Shown here in pieces: positions 25,181 to 33,714 of a stretch of DNA of 64,000 nucleotides (positions are counted from its first letter, which is position 1; every line of letters begins with the position of its first letter). Where the stretch lies: contig NZ_WHTD01000010.1 in assembly GCF_009379765.1 (NCBI RefSeq), positions 1 to 64,000 of the forward strand, given 5' to 3'. This stretch comes from Actinophytocola sp. Its GTDB lineage: Bacteria; Actinomycetota; Actinomycetes; Mycobacteriales; Pseudonocardiaceae. The position numbers and the translations under genes are program-made. The notes under the pieces were generated by a model, which made no database searches, was not told the DNA's origin, and saw only the letters and a list, made by a program, of their open reading frames with translations.

Positions 25181-25870
25181 ATGGCCGCCGGCAAGCGTCC
25201 GATCGCACTGACCAGGACCGTAGCGCCGATCCGCACGCAAGTCGCGGACCTGCTCCGGGCGATGATCGCCGACGGAACGTTCGCACCGGGTGAACGCCTG
25301 GTGGAGCGCGTGTTGTGCGACATGATGGGCGCCAGCCGGTCCACCCTGCGCGAGGCGTTACGCGAGCTGGAGACCGACGGCCTCGTCACGGTCGTTCCCG
25401 GCCGGGGACCGGTGGTAGCGGAGGTGGACGAGAAGGGCATCCGCGACCTCTACGCCGTCCGGGAGTCGTTGGAGCAGCTGGCGATCACGCTGTTCCTGCA
25501 GAACGTGACCGACGAGGCGATGGCCGCGCTGGAAGGCGCCTTCGGCCTGCTCGAGGCGGCCTACCACGCCGGCGACATCAACCGGATCATGCGGGAGAAG
25601 CAGACCTTCTACCGCGCCCTGTTCGCCACCGCGGACAACGCGGTCATCGGCGACGTGGCGGACAAGCTCTACGCCCGCACGACGAGCGTGCGGCTCCTCT
25701 CCTATGCGCGCGAGGGCCGCCTGGCCGAGGGCCTTCGGGAGCTGGAGCTGGTGATGGCGGCGATCCGGAGCTCGGACGCGGCCGCCGCGCGGGAGGCGTA
25801 CGCCACGCACATGGCGAACGCGATGAACGCCGCGGTCGCCTCCCTCCAGGACAAGCAGCCCAGCTCCTAG
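25181..25870 (+). CDS. GntR-family regulator with FCD domain
   Basis: A 229-residue regulator. The N-terminal winged helix is LLRAMIADGTFAPGERLVER followed by GASRSTLREALRELETDGLV. The C-terminal FCD domain has the metal and ligand helix pattern DLYAVRESLEQLAITLFL and ends in ATHMANAMNAAVASL. It sits directly after tctA, so it is likely to sense the transported acid or a breakdown product and control the enamidase-Tct operon, probably through the palindrome at 18918-18954. It is intact, unlike the two other GntR genes in the window. Confidence 0.88.
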   Translation: MAAGKRPIALTRTVAPIRTQVADLLRAMIADGTFAPGERLVERVLCDMMGASRSTLREALRELETDGLVTVVPGRGPVVAEVDEKGIRDLYAVRESLEQLAITLFLQNVTDEAMAALEGAFGLLEAAYHAGDINRIMREKQTFYRALFATADNAVIGDVADKLYARTTSVRLLSYAREGRLAEGLRELELVMAAIRSSDAAAAREAYATHMANAMNAAVASLQDKQPSS

Positions 25871-25888
25871 CAAGAAAGGACCTCACCC

Positions 25889-26563
25889 GTGGCAACGTCC
25901 CCCTCGGCCCTGCTGTTCTCCCAGATGACCCCGCCCGCCGCGCTGGAGCCGGAGTTCAACGCCTGGTACGACGAGGAACACGTGCCGGCACGGCTGGCCC
26001 TGCCTGGGTTCCGGTCCGCGCGGCGCTATCGGTCCACCGAGGGGACCGGCGAGTACGTCGCCGTCTACCACGTCGACGAGTTGGCCGCCTTCGACACCGA
26101 CGGCTATCGGCGGCTGCGCGCGGCGCCGTCCGCCCGCACCACGGCGATGCTCGACGCGGTCAGCGGCTTCACCCGGTTCACCTGCACCGTGGACACCGAG
26201 GTCGGCACCATGCCGGACACCGCGTACCTCTATGTCGTCGCCTTCGCCGTGCCGGCCGACCGGGTGGCCGCCTACGACGCGTGGTACGAGCAGGAGCACA
26301 CCGAGATGCTCATGGCCGCCGACGGCTGGACCGGGGTGCGCCGCCTCGTGGTCGTCGACGCCGCCGGAGGTCCGTGGACGCACCTGACGTTCCACCATCT
26401 GTCCACATTGGACGCGCTCGACTCGCCGGAACGGGGGGCCGCCCGCGCGGCACCGATGCGGGCGAAGCTCGTCGAGGAGCCATGGTTCAGCCGCTCGCGC
26501 CGATCGATCTACGCGCCGCTACCCGTCACCACCGTACCGAGCAACGAAAGTGGGCCAGCATGA
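25889..26563 (+). CDS. Tandem dimeric alpha-beta barrel protein (EthD/DUF4286-like)
   Basis: A 224-residue protein made of two repeats, each with a FN-WYDEEHVPA-type signature: EFNAWYDEEHVPARLALPGF in the first half and YDAWYEQEHTEMLMAADGWT in the second. Such ferredoxin-like barrels are often small catabolic monooxygenases, lyases or isomerases. GTG 25889 follows AAGGA. Its stop TGA overlaps the ATG of the repeat block that leads into the monooxygenase gene. A role in the same pathway is suggested by position only. Confidence 0.7.
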   Translation: MATSPSALLFSQMTPPAALEPEFNAWYDEEHVPARLALPGFRSARRYRSTEGTGEYVAVYHVDELAAFDTDGYRRLRAAPSARTTAMLDAVSGFTRFTCTVDTEVGTMPDTAYLYVVAFAVPADRVAAYDAWYEQEHTEMLMAADGWTGVRRLVVVDAAGGPWTHLTFHHLSTLDALDSPERGAARAAPMRAKLVEEPWFSRSRRSIYAPLPVTTVPSNESGPA

Positions 26564-26694
26564 GCGAGCTTGCGAGCGAATCAGTGTCACAGGGCGACCG
26601 CGAGCCTGCGAGGGGGAGTCATGAGCGAGCTTGCGAGCGAATCAATGTCACAGGGCGACCGCGAGCGGCTCGACCGAGCCTGCGAGGGGGAGTC
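26560..26694 (+). repeat. Tandem start-site repeat, two units of 61 and 74 bases
   Basis: Two nearly identical units, each running from an ATGAGCGAG start to GGGGGAGTC just before the next ATG (26560-26620 and 26621-26694; the first lacks 13 bases). The first ATG overlaps the stop of the upstream gene and the last GGGGGAGTC serves as ribosome site for the monooxygenase at 26695. A related pair lies at 47825-47973 in front of a tctA gene. Units encode peptides like MSELASESVSQGDRE. It looks like a dispersed element specialised for gene junctions. Confidence 0.8.
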
Positions 26695-27954
26695 ATGAGC
26701 AAGGACACGGACGTGGTGATCATCGGGGCCGGAGCGGCCGGGCTCGTGCTCGCCCTGAGCCTGCACGAGATCGGCGTGGCGTGCCGGGTGTACGAGGCGG
26801 TGCCCGAGCTCGAACCCCTCGGGGTCGGGATCAACCTGCTTCCGCACGCGGTCCGCGAGCTGGACCAGCTCGGGCTGGTGGACGCGCTGGACGCCTGCGC
26901 GGTACGCACCAAGGACGCCTCGTACTTCACCCGGTTCGGCCAGCACATCTTCACCGAGCTCGCCGGCGAGAGCGCCGGGTATCCCTGGCCGCAGTTCTCC
27001 ATCCACCGCGGCGACATGCAGGGCGCGTTCCTCGACGCGGTGCTCGAGCGGCTCGGCCGCGACAGCGTGGCCACCGGGCACCGGTGCGTGCGCGTCGAGC
27101 AGGACGAGTCGACGGCGACCGCCCACTTCGAAGACCCGGACGGCGCGCCGCTTCCGCCGGTCACCGGGTCGGTCGTGGTCGCCTGCGACGGCATCCACTC
27201 CGCGGTCCGCAAGCAGTTCCACCCTGGCGAGGGCGAGCCGGTCTACTCGGGACTGACCAGCTACCGCGCCGCCGTGCCGTTCCCGCCGTTCCTCAGCGGT
27301 GCCAACACCGCCCGGGTCGGCTGGATGGACGTCGGCAAGCTCATCATCTACCCGATCCGCGACAACATCGACGACGCCGGTCGCCAGCTGGTCAACTTCG
27401 TGGTCACGTTGAAGCGCCCGCACCCCAACTCCTACAGCTGGACCCGGGAAGCGGAGCCGGCGGACTACTTCCCCCCGTTCGCCGACTGGCATTTCGACTG
27501 GCTGGACGTGCCGGAGCTGCTCCGCTCCGCCAACCCGGTCATGGTGTTCCCGATGGTCGACCGCGATCCGTTGCCCCGCTGGAGCTACCAGCGGGCCACC
27601 CTGATGGGCGACGCCGCACACCCGATGACCCCGCGCGGATCCAACGGCGCCGGCCAGGCCATCCTGGACGCACGATTCCTCACCGGCTGCCTCAAGCGTC
27701 GCGGTGTCGGTCCCGATGCCCTCGCCGAATACGAAGCCACCCGCCTGCCGGCCACGGCGAAGGTGGTGGCGATGAACCGCACCAACCCGCCCGACGCCAT
27801 TCTGCGCGAGGTCTACGAGCGCAGCGGCGACCGTCCGTTCGACGACATCAACGACGTCATCCCGGAGGCGGAGCTGCGGCAGATCATCCAGCATTACCGG
27901 GAGGTGGCCGGGTTTGACGTCGAACAGCTCAAGGCACGACCGTCGTTCGTCTGA
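26695..27954 (+). CDS. FAD-dependent monooxygenase (PhzS/aromatic hydroxylase type)
   Basis: A 419-residue class A flavoprotein monooxygenase. FAD-binding motifs are VVIIGAGAAGLVLALSLHEI at the N-terminus, the middle DG motif VVACDGIHSAVRKQF, and MGDAAHPMTPRGSNGAGQAI near residue 303. GVGINLLPHAVRELDQLG is typical of the PhzS-like subgroup. It hydroxylates an aromatic or heteroaromatic ring using NAD(P)H and oxygen. The ribosome site comes from the repeat block upstream. Position after the enamidase-Tct genes makes a ring hydroxylation step for the same heterocycle plausible. Confidence 0.87.
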   Translation: MSKDTDVVIIGAGAAGLVLALSLHEIGVACRVYEAVPELEPLGVGINLLPHAVRELDQLGLVDALDACAVRTKDASYFTRFGQHIFTELAGESAGYPWPQFSIHRGDMQGAFLDAVLERLGRDSVATGHRCVRVEQDESTATAHFEDPDGAPLPPVTGSVVVACDGIHSAVRKQFHPGEGEPVYSGLTSYRAAVPFPPFLSGANTARVGWMDVGKLIIYPIRDNIDDAGRQLVNFVVTLKRPHPNSYSWTREAEPADYFPPFADWHFDWLDVPELLRSANPVMVFPMVDRDPLPRWSYQRATLMGDAAHPMTPRGSNGAGQAILDARFLTGCLKRRGVGPDALAEYEATRLPATAKVVAMNRTNPPDAILREVYERSGDRPFDDINDVIPEAELRQIIQHYREVAGFDVEQLKARPSFV

Positions 27955-27973
27955 CCAGGAGCTCGGGTACGCC

Positions 27974-28555
27974 GTGCGAAAGTGGGTCGGCCACGTCGAG
28001 GAGATCGAGCACGACGGCGGCCCGCGCCCGCACGAGCCGATGCGCAGGGCGGTCGCGGCAGTGGTGATCGCCAACCCGCTCGCCGGCCGGTACGTCGAGG
28101 ACCTGGGAACGCTCGTCGAGCCGAGTGGCCAGCTTGGCGAGGAACTTGGCCGCCGGGCACTGGCACTGCTCGACGGGCGCCCGGTCGAGGGCTACGGCAA
28201 GGCGGGCATGTGCGGGGTGCACGGCGAGCAGGAGCACGTCGCGGCCTGCCTGACCACCACCTTCGGCGACGGGTTCCGCCGCGGCGTCGGCGGCGGCCGC
28301 GCCTGGCTCGCGTCCACGAAGAAGGTCGGCGGCCCGGGAGAGAGCCTGGACATCCCCCTCGCCTACCGCCACCACCTGTACGTGCGCTCCCACTACGACA
28401 CCGCGACCCTGCGGGTGGTCGACGCGCCCCGACCGGACGAGCTGCTCCTCGCGGTGGCGGTGACCAGCGGGGGCCGGGTACACGCCCGGGTCGGCGGCCT
28501 CACCCGCACCGAAGCCGACACGCGGGCCGACCCGAACCAGAGGATGCGCGGCTGA
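27974..28555 (+). CDS. Amino acid synthesis family protein (AA_synth)
   Basis: A 193-residue protein of the AA_synth family (Pfam PF06684). Landmarks are RKWVGHVEEIEHDGG at the start, VVIANPLAGRYVEDLGTLVE, GYGKAGMCGVHGEQEHVAAC and KKVGGPGESLDIPLAYRHH. GTG 27974 follows AGGAG by 13 bases. The family's chemistry is not established; members often sit beside amidohydrolases or ring-degrading enzymes. It lies 19 bases after the monooxygenase and is probably in the same transcript. After its stop the sequence changes to reverse-strand gene fragments. Confidence 0.82.
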   Translation: MRKWVGHVEEIEHDGGPRPHEPMRRAVAAVVIANPLAGRYVEDLGTLVEPSGQLGEELGRRALALLDGRPVEGYGKAGMCGVHGEQEHVAACLTTTFGDGFRRGVGGGRAWLASTKKVGGPGESLDIPLAYRHHLYVRSHYDTATLRVVDAPRPDELLLAVAVTSGGRVHARVGGLTRTEADTRADPNQRMRG

Positions 28556-28603
28556 CCCGGTCGCGCGAACCACGTCCTGCCGCTCGCACACCGCTTACCT
28601 CGC

Positions 28604-28726
28604 GACCCCGCCGCCACCAGCTCGTCCACCTGCGCCGGGGTGAGGCCGAGCTCGGCCAGGATCTGCGCGGAGTCCCTCGCCGACCACCGCGGCCGGGCGG
28701 CGTCGAGCAGTCCTGGCACGCCTTGG
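28604..28726 (-). pseudogene. C-terminal remnant of a CaiB/BaiF CoA-transferase
   Basis: A short frame reads LLDAARPRWSARDSAQILAE then LGLTPAQVDELVAAG, which is the usual C-terminal end of CaiB/BaiF-type CoA transferases. It is fused at about 28720-28730 to the 5' part of an epimerase-like gene and runs out of homology after AAG. The rest of the roughly 400-residue enzyme is gone. It is inactive and marks a deletion end point. Confidence 0.6.
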
Positions 28727-29144
28727 CCATCCGGTAGCCGAAGGTGTTGCGTTCCTCGTCGGCCTCCAGGATCTGCTGCTCCTCGGTGATCACCGCCGGC
28801 CGGCCGAGCTCGCCCCAGACGTCGGCGTCCCGCGCGGCGAGCTGGCCGGTCGAGCCGCCGATGCCGATCACGTGGCCGGCCCGGCCGGCGAAGTGGGCGA
28901 TCAGGTACCGCAGCCGGCCGTACTGCGCGATCACCACGTCGTACTCCGCGGTGCCGAGGGCCGAGGAGATGGTCTCCGGGAAGTGCGGGTCGCCGTGGAT
29001 GTGCCGGACGTCGCCGGTGAAGTCCACCTCGTGGAATCCACTGTGGAAGGTCGTGACGTCGTAGCCCCGGGCGCAGAGCCCGTTCACCACGTCCGGTCCG
29101 GTCGGTCCGGTGCCACCCACCACCAGTGCGGTTTCATGCCCCAC
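28721..29144 (-). pseudogene. 5' part of an NAD-dependent epimerase-like gene, truncated
   Basis: Starts at GTG 29144 with MGHETALVVGGTGPTGPDVV, a Rossmann GGTGPTG motif, and continues through EYDVVIAQYGRLRYLIAHFA and GHVIGIGGSTGQLAA. After about 140 residues, at RNTFGYRMAK, it joins the CoA-transferase remnant out of frame. A full-length relative would have around 330 residues. The start is embedded in the end of the permease remnant, showing that permease and epimerase genes were neighbours before the deletion. Confidence 0.65.
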
Positions 29145-29413
29145 TCCTCCTTGCCGGTCGGCGCGCGGCGTTCGCCCTTCGCAACCGTGGCTTGCCGAGC
29201 CAGACCATGATCATCACGATCGGCGCGGTGATCGCGGTCATGACGAGCGCGAGCGCCGCCACTCGGTTGAAGATCCCCTGGTCCCACCCGTCGAGCAGGA
29301 CGAAGCCGATCACCGGGGTGCGTCCGGTGGCGAGCGGTACCGCCACCGGCAGGTCGCCGAGGACCCGGACGAACACGAGTGCCCACGCGGCGAACAGCGG
29401 GCCGGAATCTGGC
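29134..29413 (-). pseudogene. C-terminal remnant of an iron-type ABC permease
   Basis: The frame reads GPLFAAWALVFVRVLGDLPV, VPLATGRTPVIGFVLLDGWD and NRVAALALVMTAITAPIVMI before its stop at 29134. This is the last part of an FbpB-like permease like the intact one at 10226-11974. The upstream boundary near 29413 is abrupt and abuts the promoter region of the second Tct system. It is the third broken gene in the 28.6-29.4 kb scar. Confidence 0.65.
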
Positions 29414-29499
29414 GGTCAACGCCGGGGTCCGCTGATCAGCAGCCAGCCAGCCTGCCGCACAGCACCTTGACTGCTGCGCGCGACCTGCGGTAGCGTCCG

Positions 29500-29522
29500 C
29501 TATCTAATATATCCTATGGGAT
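29500..29522. promoter_or_regulatory. TATA-type operator/promoter element before Tct system 2
   Basis: CTATCTAATATATCCTATGG lies at 29500-29519, just 13-35 bases before the first ATG of the binding protein gene. It belongs to the set of A/T-rich palindrome-like elements found before several units in this island. The closeness to the start implies a very short leader. Confidence 0.5.
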
Positions 29523-29534
29523 GCGGGTCCGAAG

Positions 29535-30545
29535 ATGCACCCTGTGCAACGTGGTACTTCCCGGCGCTCGACTGGAGTCCTCGCCCTGCTGGCCGTGCTG
29601 GCGCTCGGCGCCTCAGCCTGCAGCGAAGGATCGACGGCGTCTGGTTCCGACGATGACGGTTATCCGCAGAAGCCGATCGACATCGTGATTCCGTACGATC
29701 CAGGCGGAGGTGTGGACACCACGGCACGCCGGGTCATCGAGACCATCGGCAAGTACGTGGACGCTCCCGTTCGCGCCGTCTCCCGCCCGGGCGGCGGTGG
29801 GACCGTCGGAACCCAGCAGGTCAAGCAGGCCAAACCGGACGGGTACGAGCTGCTCATGGCGTCCAGTGGCGCGGTCGTCACGCCGCCCCTGACGCAGGAC
29901 GTCGGTTACCAGGCGTCCGACTTCACGCCGATCGCGCAGGTGGCCGATGTCTCCTACGTCCTCGTGGTTCGGCCGGACTCGCCGTACAAGTCCTTCGACG
30001 AGATCGTCGAGTACTCCAAGTCCCATCCCGGCGAGATCACCTACGGCACGTCCGGGCCGGGAAGCACCGGCCATCTCATCGTGTCCGCGCTGACGGACGA
30101 ACTCGGCGTCGAGTGGAAGCATGTGCCCTTCGATGGCGGAGCCTCGGCGGTCGCGGCCGCGCTCGGTGGACACATCGAGGTGGCGGTGCCGGGGTTGGCC
30201 TCCACGACCGGGCAGCTCGCGCAGGGCGTGGTCCGTGGGTTGGTGAGCACCGGTACCGAGAGTCCAGAACAGTTCCCGGAGCTGCCGACGCTCGAGAGCC
30301 TTGGCCACCACGTGGCATTCCGGGCCGCCTGGATCGGGCTACTGGCACCGCCCAAGACACCCGACAACGTCGTCAAGTACCTCGAAGCCGCGCTGAAGAA
30401 GGTCGTGGCGGACCCCGAGTTCGTCGAGGCGCACAAGAAGGAAAGCGGCGAGCCGCCACAGTTCCTCGGGTCTGCCGACTTCGGCAAGCGTATTCAGGAC
30501 GAGACCGCGGTGCTGAAGAAGATCGTGGACAAGGGCGGCTTGTAG
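29535..30545 (+). CDS. tctC: Tripartite tricarboxylate transporter binding lipoprotein, system 2 (TctC)
   Basis: A 336-residue lipoprotein with lipobox LGASACSEGS. Family motifs are YPQKPIDIVIPYDPGGGVDT, GGGGTVGTQQVKQAKPDGYE, and TPIAQVADVSYVLVVRPDSP. It heads a compact tctCBA-capA unit. Compared with system 1 it has the standard PGGGVD motif. The ligand is probably a carboxylate; no residue pattern narrows it further. Confidence 0.9.
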   Translation: MHPVQRGTSRRSTGVLALLAVLALGASACSEGSTASGSDDDGYPQKPIDIVIPYDPGGGVDTTARRVIETIGKYVDAPVRAVSRPGGGGTVGTQQVKQAKPDGYELLMASSGAVVTPPLTQDVGYQASDFTPIAQVADVSYVLVVRPDSPYKSFDEIVEYSKSHPGEITYGTSGPGSTGHLIVSALTDELGVEWKHVPFDGGASAVAAALGGHIEVAVPGLASTTGQLAQGVVRGLVSTGTESPEQFPELPTLESLGHHVAFRAAWIGLLAPPKTPDNVVKYLEAALKKVVADPEFVEAHKKESGEPPQFLGSADFGKRIQDETAVLKKIVDKGGL

Positions 30546-30573
30546 GCCGGCGGCTCGAGAGGAGCTAGTTGGC

Positions 30574-31080
30574 ATGAATCCGGATCCTCAACCCGGCGAG
30601 CCCGACGCTCGCACCGACGAGGACGGCGGCGAGCAACGGCATTCCTACGGGCACCTCATCGTGCCGATGCTGTTGACCGCCGCGGGCACCTTCCTCATCG
30701 TCGAGTCGGTGCACAGCCTGCCCTACCGCACGACCGAAGGACAGCCAGGTCCGGGGTTCCTCCCGATCTGGCTGGGCGGAGTGTTGATCGGCATCTCGGG
30801 TTTGATCGTTTTCCAGGACCGGCGGTCGCTCCGCGGCGACACCGCGTCGCCCGCGGCGAACCCGGCACGCTGGAAGATCGTGAAGTTTCTCGCGGTCATG
30901 GCGGCGGGCATCCTCGCCATCCAGTTCGCCGGAGCACTGGTCGGCATCGCACTCCTCATCGTCGCCGAGTTGTGGTGGGTCGAAGATCAGCCCTTCTGGC
31001 GCTCGGTGGCGGTCGCGGTACTGATCTCCGCCGCCACGTACGCGTTGTTCGAAGTCGCCCTCGACGTGCAGCTCCCGTGA
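30574..31080 (+). CDS. tctB: Tripartite tricarboxylate transporter small subunit, system 2 (TctB)
   Basis: A 168-residue membrane protein with a polar N-terminus, then four helices including LIVPMLLTAAGTFLIVESV and FLAVMAAGILAIQFAGALVG, with the TctB phrase GPGFLPIWLGGVLIGISG. AGAGGAG precedes ATG 30574. It lies between tctC (28 bases) and tctA (15 bases). Confidence 0.86.
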   Translation: MNPDPQPGEPDARTDEDGGEQRHSYGHLIVPMLLTAAGTFLIVESVHSLPYRTTEGQPGPGFLPIWLGGVLIGISGLIVFQDRRSLRGDTASPAANPARWKIVKFLAVMAAGILAIQFAGALVGIALLIVAELWWVEDQPFWRSVAVAVLISAATYALFEVALDVQLP

Positions 31081-31095
31081 CCGGCGAAGGTTGAC

Positions 31096-32622
31096 ATGGG
31101 CGTCCTCAATTCCTTGCTCGACGGATTCGCCGGGGCGTTGGAGCCGTTCAACCTTCTGATGGGCTTCACGGGCGCGGCGCTGGGCACCCTGGTCGGCGCC
31201 CTCCCCGGGCTGGGGCCGGTGACCGCGATCGCCTTGTTACTGCCGGTCGCCTACGGCATGGATCCGATAGCGGCCCTGATCATGCTGGGCGGCCTGTACT
31301 ACGGCGCGATGTACGGCGGAACCATCACGGCCGTACTGCTCAACGTGCCCGGCGAGGCGTCCTCGGTGATGACGGCCGTCGACGGCCACCAAATGGCGAA
31401 GCAGGGTCGAGCGGGGGTCGCCCTGACGGTGTCGGCCGTGGCCTCGTTCATCGCCGGGACGACGAGCGTCGTGCTACTGATGTTGCTGGGACCGGTCATC
31501 AGCAAGTTCGCGCTCAGATTCGGACCACCCGAGTACTTCGCTTTGATGTTCCTGGGGCTGACCCTTGTCTCCGGCCTGGTGGGAGACCGGCGGGCCAAGG
31601 GTTACGCGATGGTGGTTCTCGGCCTGGCCATTGCGGTGGTCGGGCTGGACCCGATCTCCGGTGTCGCCCGGTTCACCCTGGGTTTCCTGTACCTGGACAG
31701 CGGGTTCGGCTTCCTGCCCATCGCGATCGCGTTGTTCGCGATCGCCGAGATCATGTCGAATCTCGAGCGATCCGTCCGCAACGGCGGCCGGATCGACAGC
31801 ATCCCGCCGGGACCGATGCTCCCCGGGAGGTCGGACTGGCGACGTTCCGCGTTCCCGATCGTCCGCGGCACCGGGTTGGGGTTCGGCATCGGCGCCCTGC
31901 CCGGAGCGGGCGCGACGATAGCGTCTTTCATGAGCTATGCCGTGGAACAGAAGATCTCGCGGGAGCCACAGAAGTTCGGAAAGGGAGCGATCGAGGGGGT
32001 GGCGAGCGCGGAAGCCGCCAACAACGCGTCGACCGGCGGGTCGCTGCTGCCGATGCTCACCCTGGGCATTCCCGGCTCGGGGACGACGGCGCTGCTCCTG
32101 GTCGCGCTCCTGCAGTTCGGCTTCGCCCCGGGCCCCCGGTTCTTCGTCGACCACGCCGAGGTCGCCTGGGTGTTCATCGCCAGCATGTACGTCGGCAACG
32201 TGATCCTGGTCGTGTTGAACACCGCCTTCATTCCCGCGTTCGTTCGCATGGTGCGATCCAGCACCCGATACATAAACCCGATCGTCATGGTGCTCGGCAT
32301 CGTCGGTACCTTTGCCGTGCAGTACGCGTTGTTCGACGTCTGGATCATGTTCGGCTTCGCCGTCGTCGGCTACCTGTTGCACCGGTACGGGTATCCCCCG
32401 GCGCCGCTGATCCTCGCCGTCGTACTCGGACCGCTCGCCGAGCAGAACCTTCGGCGTTCGCTGATCTTGTCGGACGGATCGGTAGGCGTCTTCTTCACCC
32501 GCCCAATCGCCGCGACGATGATGATCCTGGCGATCGTCGTGATCACCTGGCCGTTGGTCAAACCCGGCATACGTTACCTGCTTGGAAAATCGAGAAGGGT
32601 CGAGCCCGCAGGGAAAGTATGA
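31096..32622 (+). CDS. tctA: Tripartite tricarboxylate transporter large permease, system 2 (TctA)
   Basis: A 508-residue permease with the TctA signatures GALPGLGPVTAIALLLPVAY, YYGAMYGGTITAVLLNVPGE and MLTLGIPGSGTTALLLVALL. It completes the second transporter. Amino acid identity to system 1 TctA is clear by eye yet moderate, so the systems are old paralogues rather than a recent duplication. Confidence 0.92.
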   Translation: MGVLNSLLDGFAGALEPFNLLMGFTGAALGTLVGALPGLGPVTAIALLLPVAYGMDPIAALIMLGGLYYGAMYGGTITAVLLNVPGEASSVMTAVDGHQMAKQGRAGVALTVSAVASFIAGTTSVVLLMLLGPVISKFALRFGPPEYFALMFLGLTLVSGLVGDRRAKGYAMVVLGLAIAVVGLDPISGVARFTLGFLYLDSGFGFLPIAIALFAIAEIMSNLERSVRNGGRIDSIPPGPMLPGRSDWRRSAFPIVRGTGLGFGIGALPGAGATIASFMSYAVEQKISREPQKFGKGAIEGVASAEAANNASTGGSLLPMLTLGIPGSGTTALLLVALLQFGFAPGPRFFVDHAEVAWVFIASMYVGNVILVVLNTAFIPAFVRMVRSSTRYINPIVMVLGIVGTFAVQYALFDVWIMFGFAVVGYLLHRYGYPPAPLILAVVLGPLAEQNLRRSLILSDGSVGVFFTRPIAATMMILAIVVITWPLVKPGIRYLLGKSRRVEPAGKV

Positions 32623-32656
32623 GGCCGGTCGAGGTTATGGAAAAGGAGTAGTGCCG

Positions 32657-33712
32657 ATGTCAGATTCAACCGTGGAGATGGTGTTCGTCGGCGATGTGTA
32701 CATCAAGCGGGACAACCCGGCTTCGATGTTGACGTCCGTCAGGTCCGTCCTCAGCGACGCCGACATCTCATTCGGCAACCTCGAAGCCCCGATCACCGAC
32801 CGCGGGCAACCGCTTCTCGGCAAGCCGATCGCCGGGGTGCACTTCCAGTCGCCGCTCAATACGGTGACCGCCCTCTCCGATGGCGTGTTCGACGTCATGT
32901 CGCTGGCCAACAACCATTCGATGGACCTCGGCCCCGAAGGCATCATGCAGACGGTCGAGGTGCTGGACAAGGCAAATATCCAGCACTGTGGTGCGGGGGC
33001 GGACGACGCGGCCGCACGGATGCCCGCGATCATCAGTCGAGGTGGCAGCCGGTTCGCCTTCCTGTCCTACAGCTCCGTCTTCCAGCCTGGCGCCTTCCCG
33101 GCGACAGCCGATCGACCGGGCATTGCGACGGTCAGGGTGCATACCGCTTATCAGCCCTCGCCACGGGTGTTCGAACAGCCCGGGTCGCCCGCCATCCCGA
33201 TCACCAGGGCGGACGAGGTGGATCGTGAAACGCTGATGGCGGACATCCGCCAGGCCCGGGAGGTGGCCGACTTCGTGGTCGTCTCCTGGCACTGGGGCAT
33301 CTCCCAGTCGTACCGCAAGATCGCCGACTACCAGGTGGAGCTGGGACGAGCCGCGATCGACGCCGGCGCGAACATGGTCATCGGTCATCATCCGCACGTA
33401 CTGCAGGGGATCGAGTTCCACGGCAACGGACTGATCTGCTACAGCCTGGGCAACTTCGCGTTCGACCGCGAAAGTCCCCACTTCGACAGCGAAACCATCA
33501 TCCTGACCTGCCGCGTCGTGAACGGCAAGATCGACCAGGTGACGGTGATCCCGGTGCTCATCAACGACTCCCGTGAGCCGGAGATCGTCGAGAGCGACCG
33601 CGCCGGCGCGGTGCTGGACCTGGTGGAGCGCGAGTCGGCACCCTTCGACACCTCGGTCATCAGGAAGAACGGGGTCGGCGTCCTCCAACCCGCCGCCGCA
33701 TCCGCCGGCTGA
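32657..33712 (+). CDS. CapA-like metallophosphatase-fold protein
   Basis: A 351-residue protein of the PGA_cap/CapA family. It shows VFVGDVYIKRD at the start, FGNLEAPITDRG, SLANNHSMDLGPEG, VVSWHWGISQSY, IGHHPHVLQGIEFHGN and SLGNFAFDRES, which together form the metal-binding site of this calcineurin-like fold. It lacks the N-terminal membrane anchor of capsule CapA proteins and has no signal peptide, so it is probably a cytoplasmic hydrolase. ATG 32657 follows AAAAGGAG. It is co-oriented with Tct system 2, and its stop is only two bases from the convergent ABC permease stop. It may cleave an amide, lactam or phosphate of the transported compound. Confidence 0.82.
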   Translation: MSDSTVEMVFVGDVYIKRDNPASMLTSVRSVLSDADISFGNLEAPITDRGQPLLGKPIAGVHFQSPLNTVTALSDGVFDVMSLANNHSMDLGPEGIMQTVEVLDKANIQHCGAGADDAAARMPAIISRGGSRFAFLSYSSVFQPGAFPATADRPGIATVRVHTAYQPSPRVFEQPGSPAIPITRADEVDRETLMADIRQAREVADFVVVSWHWGISQSYRKIADYQVELGRAAIDAGANMVIGHHPHVLQGIEFHGNGLICYSLGNFAFDRESPHFDSETIILTCRVVNGKIDQVTVIPVLINDSREPEIVESDRAGAVLDLVERESAPFDTSVIRKNGVGVLQPAAASAG

Positions 33713-33714
33713 CC

